Part shown: piece by piece, positions 7,284-15,782 of the stretch
How the letters are laid out: the number at the start of each line of letters is the position of its first letter
How positions within the stretch are numbered: position 1 is the stretch's first letter
Origin: Parascardovia denticolens DSM 10105 = JCM 12538
GTDB taxonomy: Bacteria; Actinomycetota; Actinomycetes; Actinomycetales; Bifidobacteriaceae
Reading direction: 5' to 3'
NCBI RefSeq assembly: GCF_001042675.1
Contig: NZ_AP012333.1
Location: 806,001 to 870,000, forward strand
Length of the DNA stretch: 64,000 bases
Made by a program: the position numbers and the translations under genes
Notes under the pieces: model-generated
The model's database searches: none
Seen by the model: only the letters and a program-made list of their open reading frames with translations
Told to the model about the DNA's origin: nothing

Positions 7284-9014
7284 CTATTTCTCCCAACCAA
7301 CGTCTTCCCTCAGGACCGTCTGCCATCCGGCTGGGCCGGAGTTGGCCAGTCCTTTGGTATAGGCGCCCATGACGGGGCCGTTGAAGTAGGGGAAGGTGCC
7401 GTAGAGGGCCAGGGCCTTCTTTTCGGCGGCGTTCATGGTGTCCACCTGTTGCTTCGTATCCTTGATGGAGGGGACCTTCTTGAAGGCTTCGTCGATTTCC
7501 TTGGTGCCGACGTGGGTGTAGTTGGACTGGGAGTCGGAGCCATAAAGCTGATAACCGGAGCTGAAGGCGTCGGTGGGGATGGAAGAGGACCAGCTCATGC
7601 GGACGATGTCCCAGTTGCCGGAAGTCAGGGTGGTGGAGAAGTTGGCGGAGGGCTGGTTGTCGATGGTGAGCTTGATTCCAGCGGCCTTCAGCATCTTCTG
7701 CACGGCCAGGCCATTGGCCTTGGTCTTCTGGCTGTCGGAGAAGGTGGTGTAGGACAGGGCCAGGGTCTTGCCGTTCTTGGCGTAGTAGCCGTCGGAGCCC
7801 ATCTTGTACCCGGCCTTTTCCAGCGTCTTTTTGGCGTTGGCCACGTTGTAGGCGGATTCCTTGGGCATGTTGTCCTCATAGGAAGACTGGGTGGGGTATG
7901 TGAGCTCCGACCCGGGGACCGACTCGTTCCAGTCGATGCCGGCGTTGGCCAGGTCGTCAAGCTGCTTGCGGTTGATGGCCTGGACGATGGCGCGACGGAC
8001 GTTGATGTCCTTGAGCTGGGGGCGGGTGGTGTTCATCTCGAGGACGCCCACGGAGGAGGCGTAACCGCGACGGATGGTTGCTCCCTTGACGGAGGCGACG
8101 GCCTTGATGTCGTCCTTGGATCCCAGGGAGACCGTGTCGATTTCGCCGTTCTTGAAGGCGTTGATCTCAGCCTGGGATTCCAGCTTCTTCAAGGTGACGG
8201 TGGTCATCTTGGGCTTGTTGCCCCACCACTTGGGGTTGGCGGTGAAGACGACCTGGGAGTCAGTCAGGCTCTTGACCACGTAGGGGCCGGCTCCCCAGTC
8301 CTTGTCGTGCGGGTCGTTGGACCATCCCTTGGTGTAGGCGTTGACGTTCGCCGCCTGAGGAGGATAGACGCCCAAGAAAGAGTAGGCGGGATAATATGGG
8401 GTCTTCATGGTGACCACGGCCTGCTTGGAGCTGGTTCCTTGCTTGACGGATTCGACTTGGTCCCAGCCGGTGGTGGAGGCGGGGGTGTAGTTCTGGTCTT
8501 TGCCGGACTGGACCTTCCAGGCGGCTTCCACGGCGGTCCAGTCGATGGGGGTGCCATTGTTCCATTTGGCCTTGGGGTTGAAGTTGAGGGTGATGGTCTG
8601 CTTGCCGTTGACCGTCTTCACGTTGTAGTCGGTGATGTAGTTCTTGTTGGGGGCGACCTTGGAGCCATCGACGTTATAGGTCCACAGGACCGGCATGTAG
8701 TAGGACCAGAGGGTGTTCATATAGAGGGTGTTGCCGTTAACGGACCAGGTGTTCCAGTCGGGGCCCAGCTCCACGATGGGGTAGGTGACGGATCCGTTGT
8801 CCTTCAACTGGTCGCGGGACTTGGGGTTGTTATAGACGCCCACCTTCTTGGGCATAGGGAGCGTGCCGGAATAGTTGACCGGGGTGCCGGCGGCGGACTC
8901 GGACTTGGCCGACCCGCTTCCCGCATTATTGTTTCCGCAGGCGGCTAGCGCGAAAACGGTGGCGGCCGAAGCGACAAGGGCGCCAAGCTTAACGAGCGTA
9001 GAAGTCTTCTTCAT
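7284..9014 (-). CDS. Peptide ABC transporter substrate-binding lipoprotein (system 1)
   Basis: The 576-residue extracytoplasmic lipoprotein belongs to the SBP_bac_5 (OppA/DppA) family and captures peptides for import. A signal peptide ends in the lipobox LAAC near residue 26 (MKKTSTLVKLGALVASAATV then FALAAC). The mature protein has family features such as WNNGTPIDWTAVEAAW and GAGPYVVKS. AAGGAAGG precedes the ATG. It is separated from the ATPase gene of the same strand by a 584-base stretch with its own terminator and promoter, so it can be expressed separately from, and probably more strongly than, the membrane components. Confidence 0.92.
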   Translation of the reverse strand: MKKTSTLVKLGALVASAATVFALAACGNNNAGSGSAKSESAAGTPVNYSGTLPMPKKVGVYNNPKSRDQLKDNGSVTYPIVELGPDWNTWSVNGNTLYMNTLWSYYMPVLWTYNVDGSKVAPNKNYITDYNVKTVNGKQTITLNFNPKAKWNNGTPIDWTAVEAAWKVQSGKDQNYTPASTTGWDQVESVKQGTSSKQAVVTMKTPYYPAYSFLGVYPPQAANVNAYTKGWSNDPHDKDWGAGPYVVKSLTDSQVVFTANPKWWGNKPKMTTVTLKKLESQAEINAFKNGEIDTVSLGSKDDIKAVASVKGATIRRGYASSVGVLEMNTTRPQLKDINVRRAIVQAINRKQLDDLANAGIDWNESVPGSELTYPTQSSYEDNMPKESAYNVANAKKTLEKAGYKMGSDGYYAKNGKTLALSYTTFSDSQKTKANGLAVQKMLKAAGIKLTIDNQPSANFSTTLTSGNWDIVRMSWSSSIPTDAFSSGYQLYGSDSQSNYTHVGTKEIDEAFKKVPSIKDTKQQVDTMNAAEKKALALYGTFPYFNGPVMGAYTKGLANSGPAGWQTVLREDVGWEK

Positions 9015-9033
9015 TGCTCAATCCTTCCTTTCG

Positions 9034-9134
9034 AAGTTTCTTATGAAACTTTGCGAGAAGGGAGCCTCGCTGGTGTGGGGCGTCTCTCCTTGCAATGTGG
9101 TTTTTATACTAATCTTCAATAAAGATGTGAGAAA
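9034..9134 (-). promoter_or_regulatory. Promoter and 5' hairpin of the peptide-binding protein gene
   Basis: Read on the minus strand, TTTCTC (9134-9129) and TAGTAT (9111-9106) lie 17 bases apart and form a plausible promoter. In the leader, just upstream of the ribosome site, AAGTTTC-ATAA-GAAACTT (9051-9034) forms a 7-bp hairpin. It could stabilise the mRNA or tune translation. Confidence 0.45.
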
Positions 9135-9546
9135 GGTGGATGTCCACAATCTGATATTCTATGCACATACTGAATCCCCTCTGAGAAAAGTCAAGGATAT
9201 CTGCGAAAAGGCTCATCATTGATTGGGCGTGTCACGCCTCTTTTCCCACGGTATCAAGCCTTGATTCAAGTCAAGAGAGGGAAGGGACGCGTGCCAGAGG
9301 ATAGGGAAAGTCCCATGAAGGGAGGTAAATATTTATTGGATTGAGAACCTGCTATAAGGAATTCCTATAGTATGAATCATATAGCTTCCTGACGGGCATC
9401 TTTTCCAATACTTCCCTGAGCCTTCCGATGGACTTTGGACTTCCTGTCCCCGCTTGCTTCTCTTGCCTTTCGCCAGCTCACTTCCCGCGGGTCCCCGTAT
9501 GAAAGAGGCAGGAAGACAGGAGCCGGGGAGGGGCAGCAGGAGGGAG
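9135..9546. other. Intergenic stretch upstream of binding-protein gene, with a palindrome
   Basis: No gene is supported here. An EcoRI-centred near-palindrome, CTATA-A-GGAATTCC-TATAG, lies at 9352-9370 and is symmetric except for one extra A. It sits in AT-rich sequence and could be an operator. CTTGATTCAAG near 9255 is a second short palindrome. Confidence 0.4.
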
Positions 9547-9580
9547 AAAGAAAAAGGGCCGAAGCTGACGCCCCGGCCCT
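9547..9580 (-). terminator. Terminator of the OppBCDF operon (system 1)
   Basis: On the minus strand AGGGCCG (9580-9574) pairs with CGGCCCT (9561-9555) across a 12-base loop and is followed by TTTTTCTTTC. It lies about 20 bases after the ATPase gene and separates it from the binding-protein gene. Confidence 0.85.
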
Positions 9581-9598
9581 GTCGGAATCCTGACTCGC

Positions 9599-11683
9599 TT
9601 ACGCCCGAAGCCCCTGGGCGGCGCCATAAGACTCCACCTTATGCAGCTCCCCGTCTTCGAACACATAGCGTTCGCGGCTGCGCTCGATCACCGGGTCGGG
9701 GATGGGGATCGCGGACAGGAGAGCCTTGGTGTAAGGATGCTGAGGATTGGTGAAGACGTCTTCCGTCTCCCCCTGCTCCACGATCACCCCATGGTACATG
9801 ACGCAGACGCGGTCGGAGATATGGCGGATGACGGCCAAGTCGTGGGCCACGAAGAGGTAAGCGATCTTCAGCTGGGCCTGGAGGTCTTCCAGAAGATTGA
9901 TCACGCCGGCCTGGATGGACACGTCCAAGGAGGCGATGGGCTCATCCAGCAAAAGAAGGCGGGGATTGGTGGCCAAGGCGCGGGCGATGGCGATACGCTG
10001 GCGCTGTCCGCCGGAGAATTGGGTGGGGAAACGGTCCACGTAATCGGGGTTGATCCCCACCATGGTCATCAGCTCGCCGATGCGGTTGTTGATGTCTCCC
10101 TTGTTCCAATGCTGGGCGGTCAGGGGCTCGGCCAGGACGTCATAGACGGTCATGCGGGAGTCCAAGGAGCTCAGAGGGTCCTGGAAGATGATCTGGACGT
10201 CCTTGCGCAGCTCCTTGCGCTGCTTGCGGGAGAGGTCGGCGATGTTCCTGCCCATGATGGTGATGGACCCCTCTTCGGGCTTCTGCAACTCGACGATCTG
10301 GGTCAAGGTCGTGGACTTGCCGGAGCCGGACTCGCCTACCAAAGCGACGGTCTCGCCTTCATGGATGTCGAAGGAGGCGTGGTCGACAGCGGACAGCTTG
10401 CCAATCACCCGGCCGAAGGACCCGCCTTTGGTGATGGGGAAGGTCTTGGTCACGTCTTTGAGGGAGAGGACCATCGGACGCTGGTCCCGAGGGACGTCGG
10501 CCCACTTGGCCGGCAGGTCTTCCGGCGAAGGGAAGACCTCCTTGTAAGTCAGGTTGTTGTCTTGGATGTGCTTGAGCCTCAGGCAGGAGACCAGGTGGCC
10601 GGTGCCTTCTTCGGCCAGCTCCAGCTGGGGCTCGGTTTTGAAGCATTCGTCCACGGCCAGGGGGCAGCGGGGGGAGAAGGGGCAGCCGGCCGGGATGTCC
10701 GCCAGGGAAGGCGGGTTGCCGTTGATGGGGACCAGGCGTTGGCTGGCCGCCACATGGGGCTTGGGAACGGCGCCTAAAAGGCCCATGGTGTAAGGCATAG
10801 TGGGCTTGGCGAAGAGCTTGTCGATGCTGGCCCGTTCCACGGCCCGGCCCGCGTACATGACCAGGATGTCGTCGGCTGTGCCGGCCACCACGCCCAGATC
10901 GTGGGTGATAAGGACGACGGCCGCGTTGGTCTCGCGCTGGGCCACGGCCAGGAGATCCAGGACCTGGGCCTGGATGGTCACATCCAAGGCGGTGGTGGGC
11001 TCATCGGCGATGATCACGTCCGGGTTGTTGGCGATGGCGATGGCGATCATGACGCGCTGGCGCATGCCGCCGGAGAATTCGTGGGGGAAGGAGACCATCC
11101 GCTTTTCCTGGTCATCGATGCCCACCATTTTCAGCAGTTCCACGCACCGGTCATGCACGGCTTCCTTGCTCATGTCAGGGTGGTGGATGAGCAGGGCCTC
11201 GGCCAGCTGGTCGCCGATGGTGAACATGGGGCTCAAGGCGCTCAAGGGATCCTGAAAGATCATAGAGATGCGTTCGCCCCGGATATGGGACATCTCTTCA
11301 TCGGTCTTACCCACCAGCTCCTCACCGTCCAAGGTGATGGATCCGCTGACGGTGGCGTTGTCGTCCAAAAGCCCGATGAGGGACAGGGCGGTGACGGACT
11401 TTCCGGAGCCGGATTCGCCCACGATGCCCAGGGTGCGGCCCCGCCACAGGTCGAAGTTCATGCCTCGGACGGCCTTGACGTCGCCGGCTTCGGAGGCGAA
11501 GGAGACGTTCAGGTCCCTCACCTGCATGACCGGGTCGCCTTGGGGGGCGCCTTTGGGGCCGTCGGCCTCGAGGTATTCGTAAGTCAGGGTGTCGTCTTTG
11601 ACCAATTCCGTCTTACGGAAGCCGTCCTTGTCTTCGGAGGACTGGGACTTGTCCGCCGTCCGGCGTTTGTTCACATGTGCCAT
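9599..11683 (-). CDS. Peptide ABC transporter, fused two-domain ATPase (system 1)
   Basis: This 694-residue cytoplasmic protein joins the DppD- and DppF-type ATPases that power peptide import. Domain 1 has Walker A GESGSGKS (89-96), Q-loop Q144, signature FSGGMRQR (203-210) and Walker B DVIIADEP. Domain 2 has Walker A at about 450-457, signature FSGGQRQR (556-563) and Walker B RLLLLDEP. After domain 1 is the oligopeptide-transporter extension with Cys334, Cys340, Cys347 and Cys367 (CPFSPRCPLAVDEC). This is the spacing associated with a [4Fe-4S] site in DppD/OppD proteins. AAGGAAAG precedes the ATG. Fused ATPases are common in bifidobacteria. Confidence 0.93.
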   Translation of the reverse strand: MAHVNKRRTADKSQSSEDKDGFRKTELVKDDTLTYEYLEADGPKGAPQGDPVMQVRDLNVSFASEAGDVKAVRGMNFDLWRGRTLGIVGESGSGKSVTALSLIGLLDDNATVSGSITLDGEELVGKTDEEMSHIRGERISMIFQDPLSALSPMFTIGDQLAEALLIHHPDMSKEAVHDRCVELLKMVGIDDQEKRMVSFPHEFSGGMRQRVMIAIAIANNPDVIIADEPTTALDVTIQAQVLDLLAVAQRETNAAVVLITHDLGVVAGTADDILVMYAGRAVERASIDKLFAKPTMPYTMGLLGAVPKPHVAASQRLVPINGNPPSLADIPAGCPFSPRCPLAVDECFKTEPQLELAEEGTGHLVSCLRLKHIQDNNLTYKEVFPSPEDLPAKWADVPRDQRPMVLSLKDVTKTFPITKGGSFGRVIGKLSAVDHASFDIHEGETVALVGESGSGKSTTLTQIVELQKPEEGSITIMGRNIADLSRKQRKELRKDVQIIFQDPLSSLDSRMTVYDVLAEPLTAQHWNKGDINNRIGELMTMVGINPDYVDRFPTQFSGGQRQRIAIARALATNPRLLLLDEPIASLDVSIQAGVINLLEDLQAQLKIAYLFVAHDLAVIRHISDRVCVMYHGVIVEQGETEDVFTNPQHPYTKALLSAIPIPDPVIERSRERYVFEDGELHKVESYGAAQGLRA

Positions 11684-11764
11684 TGCTGTGTCTTTCCTTA
11701 GATTGAGAGGGTGTTGTTCGACGCTTCTCCGTCTCTTTCCGGCCCCGAATCAGGCCGGGGACGA

Positions 11765-12781
11765 TCAGGCTCCCGCATGGCCGCTGGCCCCGGACCGGGG
11801 GTCGATGGCGTCGCGGAGGGCGTCGGAAATCATCATGAGGCTCACGCAGAGGACGATCAGGGTGAAAGCCGGTTCCAGGACCACCCAGGGGGCGGTCTGC
11901 ATGACGCTTTGGCCTCCGGACAGGAGGGAACCGAGGGAGGTGTCAGGGAGCTTGATGCCCAGACCCAGGAAGCTCAAGCCGGTTTCGGAACCGACGGACC
12001 CGATGATGCCCAATAGCATGTTGAGGATGATGATGGAGGCCAGGTTCGGGATCAAATGGCGGATGATGATGGTGAAGGAATTCACACCCATGTATTTGGA
12101 GGCTTTCACGTAATCGCGTTCGCGCAAGGACAGGGCGACGGTCCTCAGGACTCGGGCCTCGGAGATCCATCCGAAGACGGACAGGCCAAAAACCAGCCAG
12201 ACCCAGCCGGCGCTGGCGTTGGCGGCCCTCACCATAAGGGCGATCAGGAGGAAGGAGGGGATGACCATGAGCATATCGAGCAGCCACATGCCGATCTTCT
12301 CCACCGGGCCGCGGAAGTAGGCGATGGCCGTTCCGTAGATGGCGGCGATGACGGTGGAGATCAGGGAGGAGAGGATGCCGATGGTCATGGACCGGCCCAG
12401 GCCGTGGCACATGGCCGAATACATGTCGACCCCGGAGGAGTCGGTGCCCAGCCAATGGTCGGCGCTAGGGGCCGAGGACAAGGCGGTGAAGTCGGGGTCC
12501 GAATAGGAGAACTTGGCGAAATGGTCGCCGAAAATGGCGATCAGGGCCAGGATCACGAAGATGGTGACCCCGATCACGGCCCTGGGCTGGCGGAAGAAGC
12601 GGCGGGCGATCAGGTGCCAGTAGCCGATGTGCTTGACCTTCTCCTCGCTTTTCCCGGTTTTCTCGGCCAAGGCCTGCTGGGCCTTGATCTCCTCCACGGC
12701 GTTGACCACCATGGGGGCCGAAGCCTCGGATGCGGCTTCGGGCTGATTCTGTTCTTCTTGCGTCATCTTGTTGTCTTCCAT
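11765..12781 (-). CDS. Peptide ABC transporter permease, DppC type (system 1)
   Basis: The 338-residue inner-membrane permease is one half of the peptide channel. It starts with an acidic/Gln-rich cytoplasmic region of about 55 residues, then the DppC N-terminal helix (RQPRAVIGVTIFVILALIAI). A periplasmic HWLGTDSSGVDMYSAMCHG block, diagnostic of the family, and five further helices follow. The EAA loop is LRERDYVKASKYMGVNSF. GGGAG precedes the ATG at 12781; a second ATG lies five codons in. It follows DppB by 18 bases and is clearly co-transcribed. Confidence 0.92.
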   Translation of the reverse strand: MEDNKMTQEEQNQPEAASEASAPMVVNAVEEIKAQQALAEKTGKSEEKVKHIGYWHLIARRFFRQPRAVIGVTIFVILALIAIFGDHFAKFSYSDPDFTALSSAPSADHWLGTDSSGVDMYSAMCHGLGRSMTIGILSSLISTVIAAIYGTAIAYFRGPVEKIGMWLLDMLMVIPSFLLIALMVRAANASAGWVWLVFGLSVFGWISEARVLRTVALSLRERDYVKASKYMGVNSFTIIIRHLIPNLASIIILNMLLGIIGSVGSETGLSFLGLGIKLPDTSLGSLLSGGQSVMQTAPWVVLEPAFTLIVLCVSLMMISDALRDAIDPRSGASGHAGA

Positions 12782-12799
12782 AATGTAGTCTCCCGTGCC

Positions 12800-13783
12800 T
12801 TAGCTCATCTTGATTCGTGGATCCAGCAGGGCGGCGACGATGTCCGCCAGCAGAGCGCCGACCAGGGTGGTCACGCCGCCGAAGGCCATGTAGGCTACGG
12901 TTCCGTAGATGTCGTTCTTGGCCAAGGCGGTGACGAAGTACTTGCCCATGCCTTCGATGCCGAACATGGATTCGGTCAAGGTGGCTCCGGTGAAGACGCC
13001 GGCGATGGAGAAGGCGATGGAGACGGCGGTGGGGATGAAGGAAGCCCTCAAAGCGTGCCTGCGGATGGCCTGGTTGCGGGTCAGCCCCTTCATGCGGGCG
13101 GTGCGCACGTAATCGGAATTTATCTCGTCCATGAGATAAGTGCGCTGGCTGATGTGATAGCCCACGGAGCCGACGATGGTCAGGACCAGGGTGGGGATGA
13201 AGATGTGCTGGCAGAAGTCCAGGAACCAGAAGAAGGGGTTGTCCCCCGTGTAGGATGACAGGCCGGTGACGTAGAAGATGGTCTTGCCGGACATGGTATT
13301 GATGTTGATGAAGAAGAAGATGAGGAGGATGGCGATGACCGGGGTGGGGATGCACATGAGCACCGAAGCCAGACCGGTCCAGAAATTGTCCTTCCAGCTG
13401 TACTGGCGCAAGGCCGTGTAAACGCCCAGGGAGACTCCGACCAGGATGCTGAGGATGGTGGCCAGGGTGACAAGTTCGGTGGAGGCGACGATGCGGGGGG
13501 CCATGATGGTGTTGACCCTCTGCCCGTCGGGGGTCATGCCCCAGTCCCAGCGGGTGACGACGCCAGTCAGCCACCGCCAGTAGCGCACGAAGATGTTCGT
13601 ATGGTCGTTCAGGTTGGCGTTATTGAGAGACCTTTCGATGGAAGGCTGCGGGGGCCGCGGGGTCCTGCTTTCGTAATTCGAGCGGGGGTGCATGAACCAG
13701 CTTGCCATGAAGAAGGTCATGGAGGTCGCCATGAAGAGCAGGACCACGTACCTTCCTAGTCTCTTGATAATGAACTTGAACAT
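12800..13783 (-). CDS. Peptide ABC transporter permease, DppB type (system 1)
   Basis: This is the other permease half, 327 residues from the chosen start (MFKFIIKRLGRYVVLLF). An ATG 18 codons upstream (13837) would add a non-hydrophobic, non-conserved leader, and GAGGAAAACGGAA sits just before 13783, so the shorter form is preferred. The first helix is followed by a periplasmic region and five helices. The EAA loop reads YVRTARMKGLTRNQAIRRHA. It is the first gene of a minus-strand operon B-C-DF. Its promoter lies in the AT-rich region shared with the divergent parA. Confidence 0.92.
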   Translation of the reverse strand: MFKFIIKRLGRYVVLLFMATSMTFFMASWFMHPRSNYESRTPRPPQPSIERSLNNANLNDHTNIFVRYWRWLTGVVTRWDWGMTPDGQRVNTIMAPRIVASTELVTLATILSILVGVSLGVYTALRQYSWKDNFWTGLASVLMCIPTPVIAILLIFFFININTMSGKTIFYVTGLSSYTGDNPFFWFLDFCQHIFIPTLVLTIVGSVGYHISQRTYLMDEINSDYVRTARMKGLTRNQAIRRHALRASFIPTAVSIAFSIAGVFTGATLTESMFGIEGMGKYFVTALAKNDIYGTVAYMAFGGVTTLVGALLADIVAALLDPRIKMS

Positions 13784-14059
13784 TTCCGTTTTCCTCGAAT
13801 TCTTGGTGATCGTACCCAAGAGCACTGAGATCTCCATCTGGAGTGCTGCGCTACAAGAATCCTCACCTTAGCAATTTTTCAAGTACGTTCATAATACAAT
13901 GCCCCTCTACCTTTTCCGGGGAAGAAAAATGTATAAATAGCGTATAAACGTCTGTTTTTTAGGAAATATACTGTATATACTCTACAATCACCGTTTTCGC
14001 GCCCTGGAGGGGTCGGGAAATTTGCACAAGATGTGAAGGCGAAAGACAAGCGCTATTGA
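13784..14059. promoter_or_regulatory. Divergent AT-rich control region of peptide operon 1 and parA
   Basis: The region between the divergent genes is far more AT-rich than its surroundings. GTATAAA occurs twice, at 13931-13937 and 13942-13948, exactly 11 bases (one helical turn) apart. The sequence ATATACTGTATATAC follows at about 13967-13980. A related GCGTATAAA-GTCT string lies before peptide operon 2 (21463-21475), so a shared regulator is possible. No single promoter could be fixed with confidence. Confidence 0.4.
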
Positions 14060-14071
14060 TAGAGTACAATT
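14060..14071 (+). promoter_or_regulatory. Leaderless-type promoter of parA
   Basis: TAGAGT at 14060-14065 fits the -10 pattern TANNNT and ends six bases before the parA ATG, and no Shine-Dalgarno sequence precedes the start. In actinobacteria this arrangement usually marks leaderless mRNAs, whose transcription starts at the start codon. Confidence 0.45.
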
Positions 14072-14911
14072 ATGCCAGTTGATATGCTCGGACGCGAATA
14101 CAAGACCTTCCCGGCCCCTGAACCCCTTGGCCAGCACGGCCCGGCCCGCGTGGTCGCCATGTGCAACCAGAAGGGCGGGGTGGGCAAGACCACCAGCTCG
14201 GTCAACATAGCCGGGGCCTTAAGCCAGTACGGGCGCAAGGTCCTCCTCGTGGACTTCGACCCCCAGGGGGCGGCCACGGTCGCTTTGGGCATCAACGCCA
14301 ATCAGGTGGAGAACACCATCTACACCGCCCTGTTCAACCCTTCCATGGACGTCCATGACGTGGTGGTCCACACCCGTTTCCCCAATCTGGACATCATCCC
14401 GGCCAACATTGACCTGTCGGCCGCGGAAGTGCAGCTGGTCACCGAGGTGGGCCGCGAACAGGTCCTGGCCAGCGTTTTGCGCAAGGTGAGGAACGAATAC
14501 GACGCCATCATCATCGACTGCCAGCCTTCCCTGGGCCTGCTGACCGTCAACGCCCTGACCGCCGCGGACGGGGTCATCATCCCCGTGGCGGCCGAGTTCT
14601 TCGCCTTGCGCGGGGTGGCCTTGCTCATGCAGTCCATAGAAAAGGTCAAGAGCCGGATCAACCCCGACCTGGAGGTCTACGGGGTCTTGGTGACCATGTA
14701 CACCAACACCATCCATTCCCAGGAGGTCCTGCAAAGGGTTTACGAGGCCTTCCAGGGCAAGGTCTTCCATTCCATCATCTCCCGTTCCATCAAGCTGCCG
14801 GACGCCACCGTCGCCGCCGCTCCCATCACCATGTTCGCCCCGGAGCACCGGACGGCCAAGGAATACCGGGAAGTGGCCCGGGAGATCATTTCCGAAGGGA
14901 TCATCGCCTAG
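14072..14911 (+). CDS. parA: ParA-family chromosome partitioning ATPase
   Basis: The 279-residue cytoplasmic ATPase of the ParA/Soj family has the deviant Walker A KGGVGKTT (34-41), switch region VDFDPQGAAT (60-69) and the IIIDCQPSLGLLTVNAL block. ParA proteins form ATP-dependent dimers on DNA that move ParB-bound origins. No parB is adjacent; the gene heads a cluster with scpA and scpB. This placement, next to the condensin accessory genes, is common in actinobacteria and may reflect a segregation role distinct from the origin-linked parAB. Expression is probably from a leaderless transcript. Confidence 0.9.
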   Translation: MPVDMLGREYKTFPAPEPLGQHGPARVVAMCNQKGGVGKTTSSVNIAGALSQYGRKVLLVDFDPQGAATVALGINANQVENTIYTALFNPSMDVHDVVVHTRFPNLDIIPANIDLSAAEVQLVTEVGREQVLASVLRKVRNEYDAIIIDCQPSLGLLTVNALTAADGVIIPVAAEFFALRGVALLMQSIEKVKSRINPDLEVYGVLVTMYTNTIHSQEVLQRVYEAFQGKVFHSIISRSIKLPDATVAAAPITMFAPEHRTAKEYREVAREIISEGIIA

Positions 14912-14948
14912 CCTTCCGGGCGGGCGGCTGACAGGACGGCGGGAATCC

Positions 14949-15782
14949 ATGGCTTTGGAGGAAACGGAGATCTCGGAGAGGTTCGTGGTCAGCCTTGACT
15001 CCTATCAAGGCCCTTTCGACGCGCTCCTGAGCATGCTGGCCCAACGGAAGATGGAGCTCTCCCAGATCTCCTTGGCCCTCATCACCGAGGATTTCCTCCG
15101 ATACGTGTCCACTTTGGACATGATCGAAGACGCGGATCAGATCTCCTCCTTCATCGACGTGGCCTCCATCCTAGTGGAGGCCAAATCCGCTTCCCTCCTG
15201 CCCCATGAAGAGGCGCAAGAACCTTTGGAACAGAGCTTGGAAGCCCTACGGGAGAGGGACCTGCTGTTCGCCCGGCTTCTGCAGTACCGGGCCTTCAAGG
15301 AGGCCGGCGAGGACTTCCGCCAGCGGTTGGCGGCGAATTCGGGGTCCTTCCCCCATCCGGGATACATGGATGGGGCCATCGCGGCCATGCTGCCGGAACT
15401 GGCCTGGTCGGTCAGGCCGGAGGACCTGGCACGGATCGCGGCGTCCGCCATCGCCAACGCCCCTCTCAGCCAGGTGCGGGTGGACCAGCTTCACGTCCCC
15501 ATGGTCAGTCTGCGCCAGGAGGCGACGGTCGTCAGGGAACGGCTGCAGGCGGCCGGGCCGCAGGCGGACGTGACTTTCGCCTCCCTGATCGAGGACGTCC
15601 AGGAGAGACTGGTCGTCGTGGCCCGCTTTTTCTCCCTCCTGGCCTTTTTCAAACAAGGGTTGATCCAATTCAAGCAGGCCGGCCCCTTTGAAAGCCTTCA
15701 TATCCGTTGGGCGGGCCAGGAGGATGGGCAGGAAGCCGAAGACGCCGCTTTCGGCGGCATCAGTCAGGAGGATTTCGCATGA
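14949..15782 (+). CDS. scpA: Segregation and condensation protein A
   Basis: ScpA is the kleisin that bridges the SMC heads in the bacterial condensin complex. The 277-residue protein has the typical N-terminus (FVVSLDSYQGPFDALLSML, then QISLALITEDFLRYV), the acidic middle region and the C-terminal winged helix (DVQERLVVVARFFSLLAFFKQGLIQ, named here only by its ends). Length fits the family. It begins 37 bases after parA, and its stop overlaps the scpB start (ATGA), which is strong evidence for coupled synthesis. Confidence 0.94.
   Translation: MALEETEISERFVVSLDSYQGPFDALLSMLAQRKMELSQISLALITEDFLRYVSTLDMIEDADQISSFIDVASILVEAKSASLLPHEEAQEPLEQSLEALRERDLLFARLLQYRAFKEAGEDFRQRLAANSGSFPHPGYMDGAIAAMLPELAWSVRPEDLARIAASAIANAPLSQVRVDQLHVPMVSLRQEATVVRERLQAAGPQADVTFASLIEDVQERLVVVARFFSLLAFFKQGLIQFKQAGPFESLHIRWAGQEDGQEAEDAAFGGISQEDFA

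Noticed and set aside
7263-8948. 561-codon plus-strand frame opposite the peptide-binding protein gene
   Set aside because: It is a low-complexity Gly/Val/Asp-rich shadow of the minus-strand gene, which has signal peptide, lipobox and family motifs.
14072-14911. parA as a sign of a plasmid or integrated element
   Set aside because: It is followed directly by scpA and scpB, a chromosomal arrangement, and no replication gene is present.
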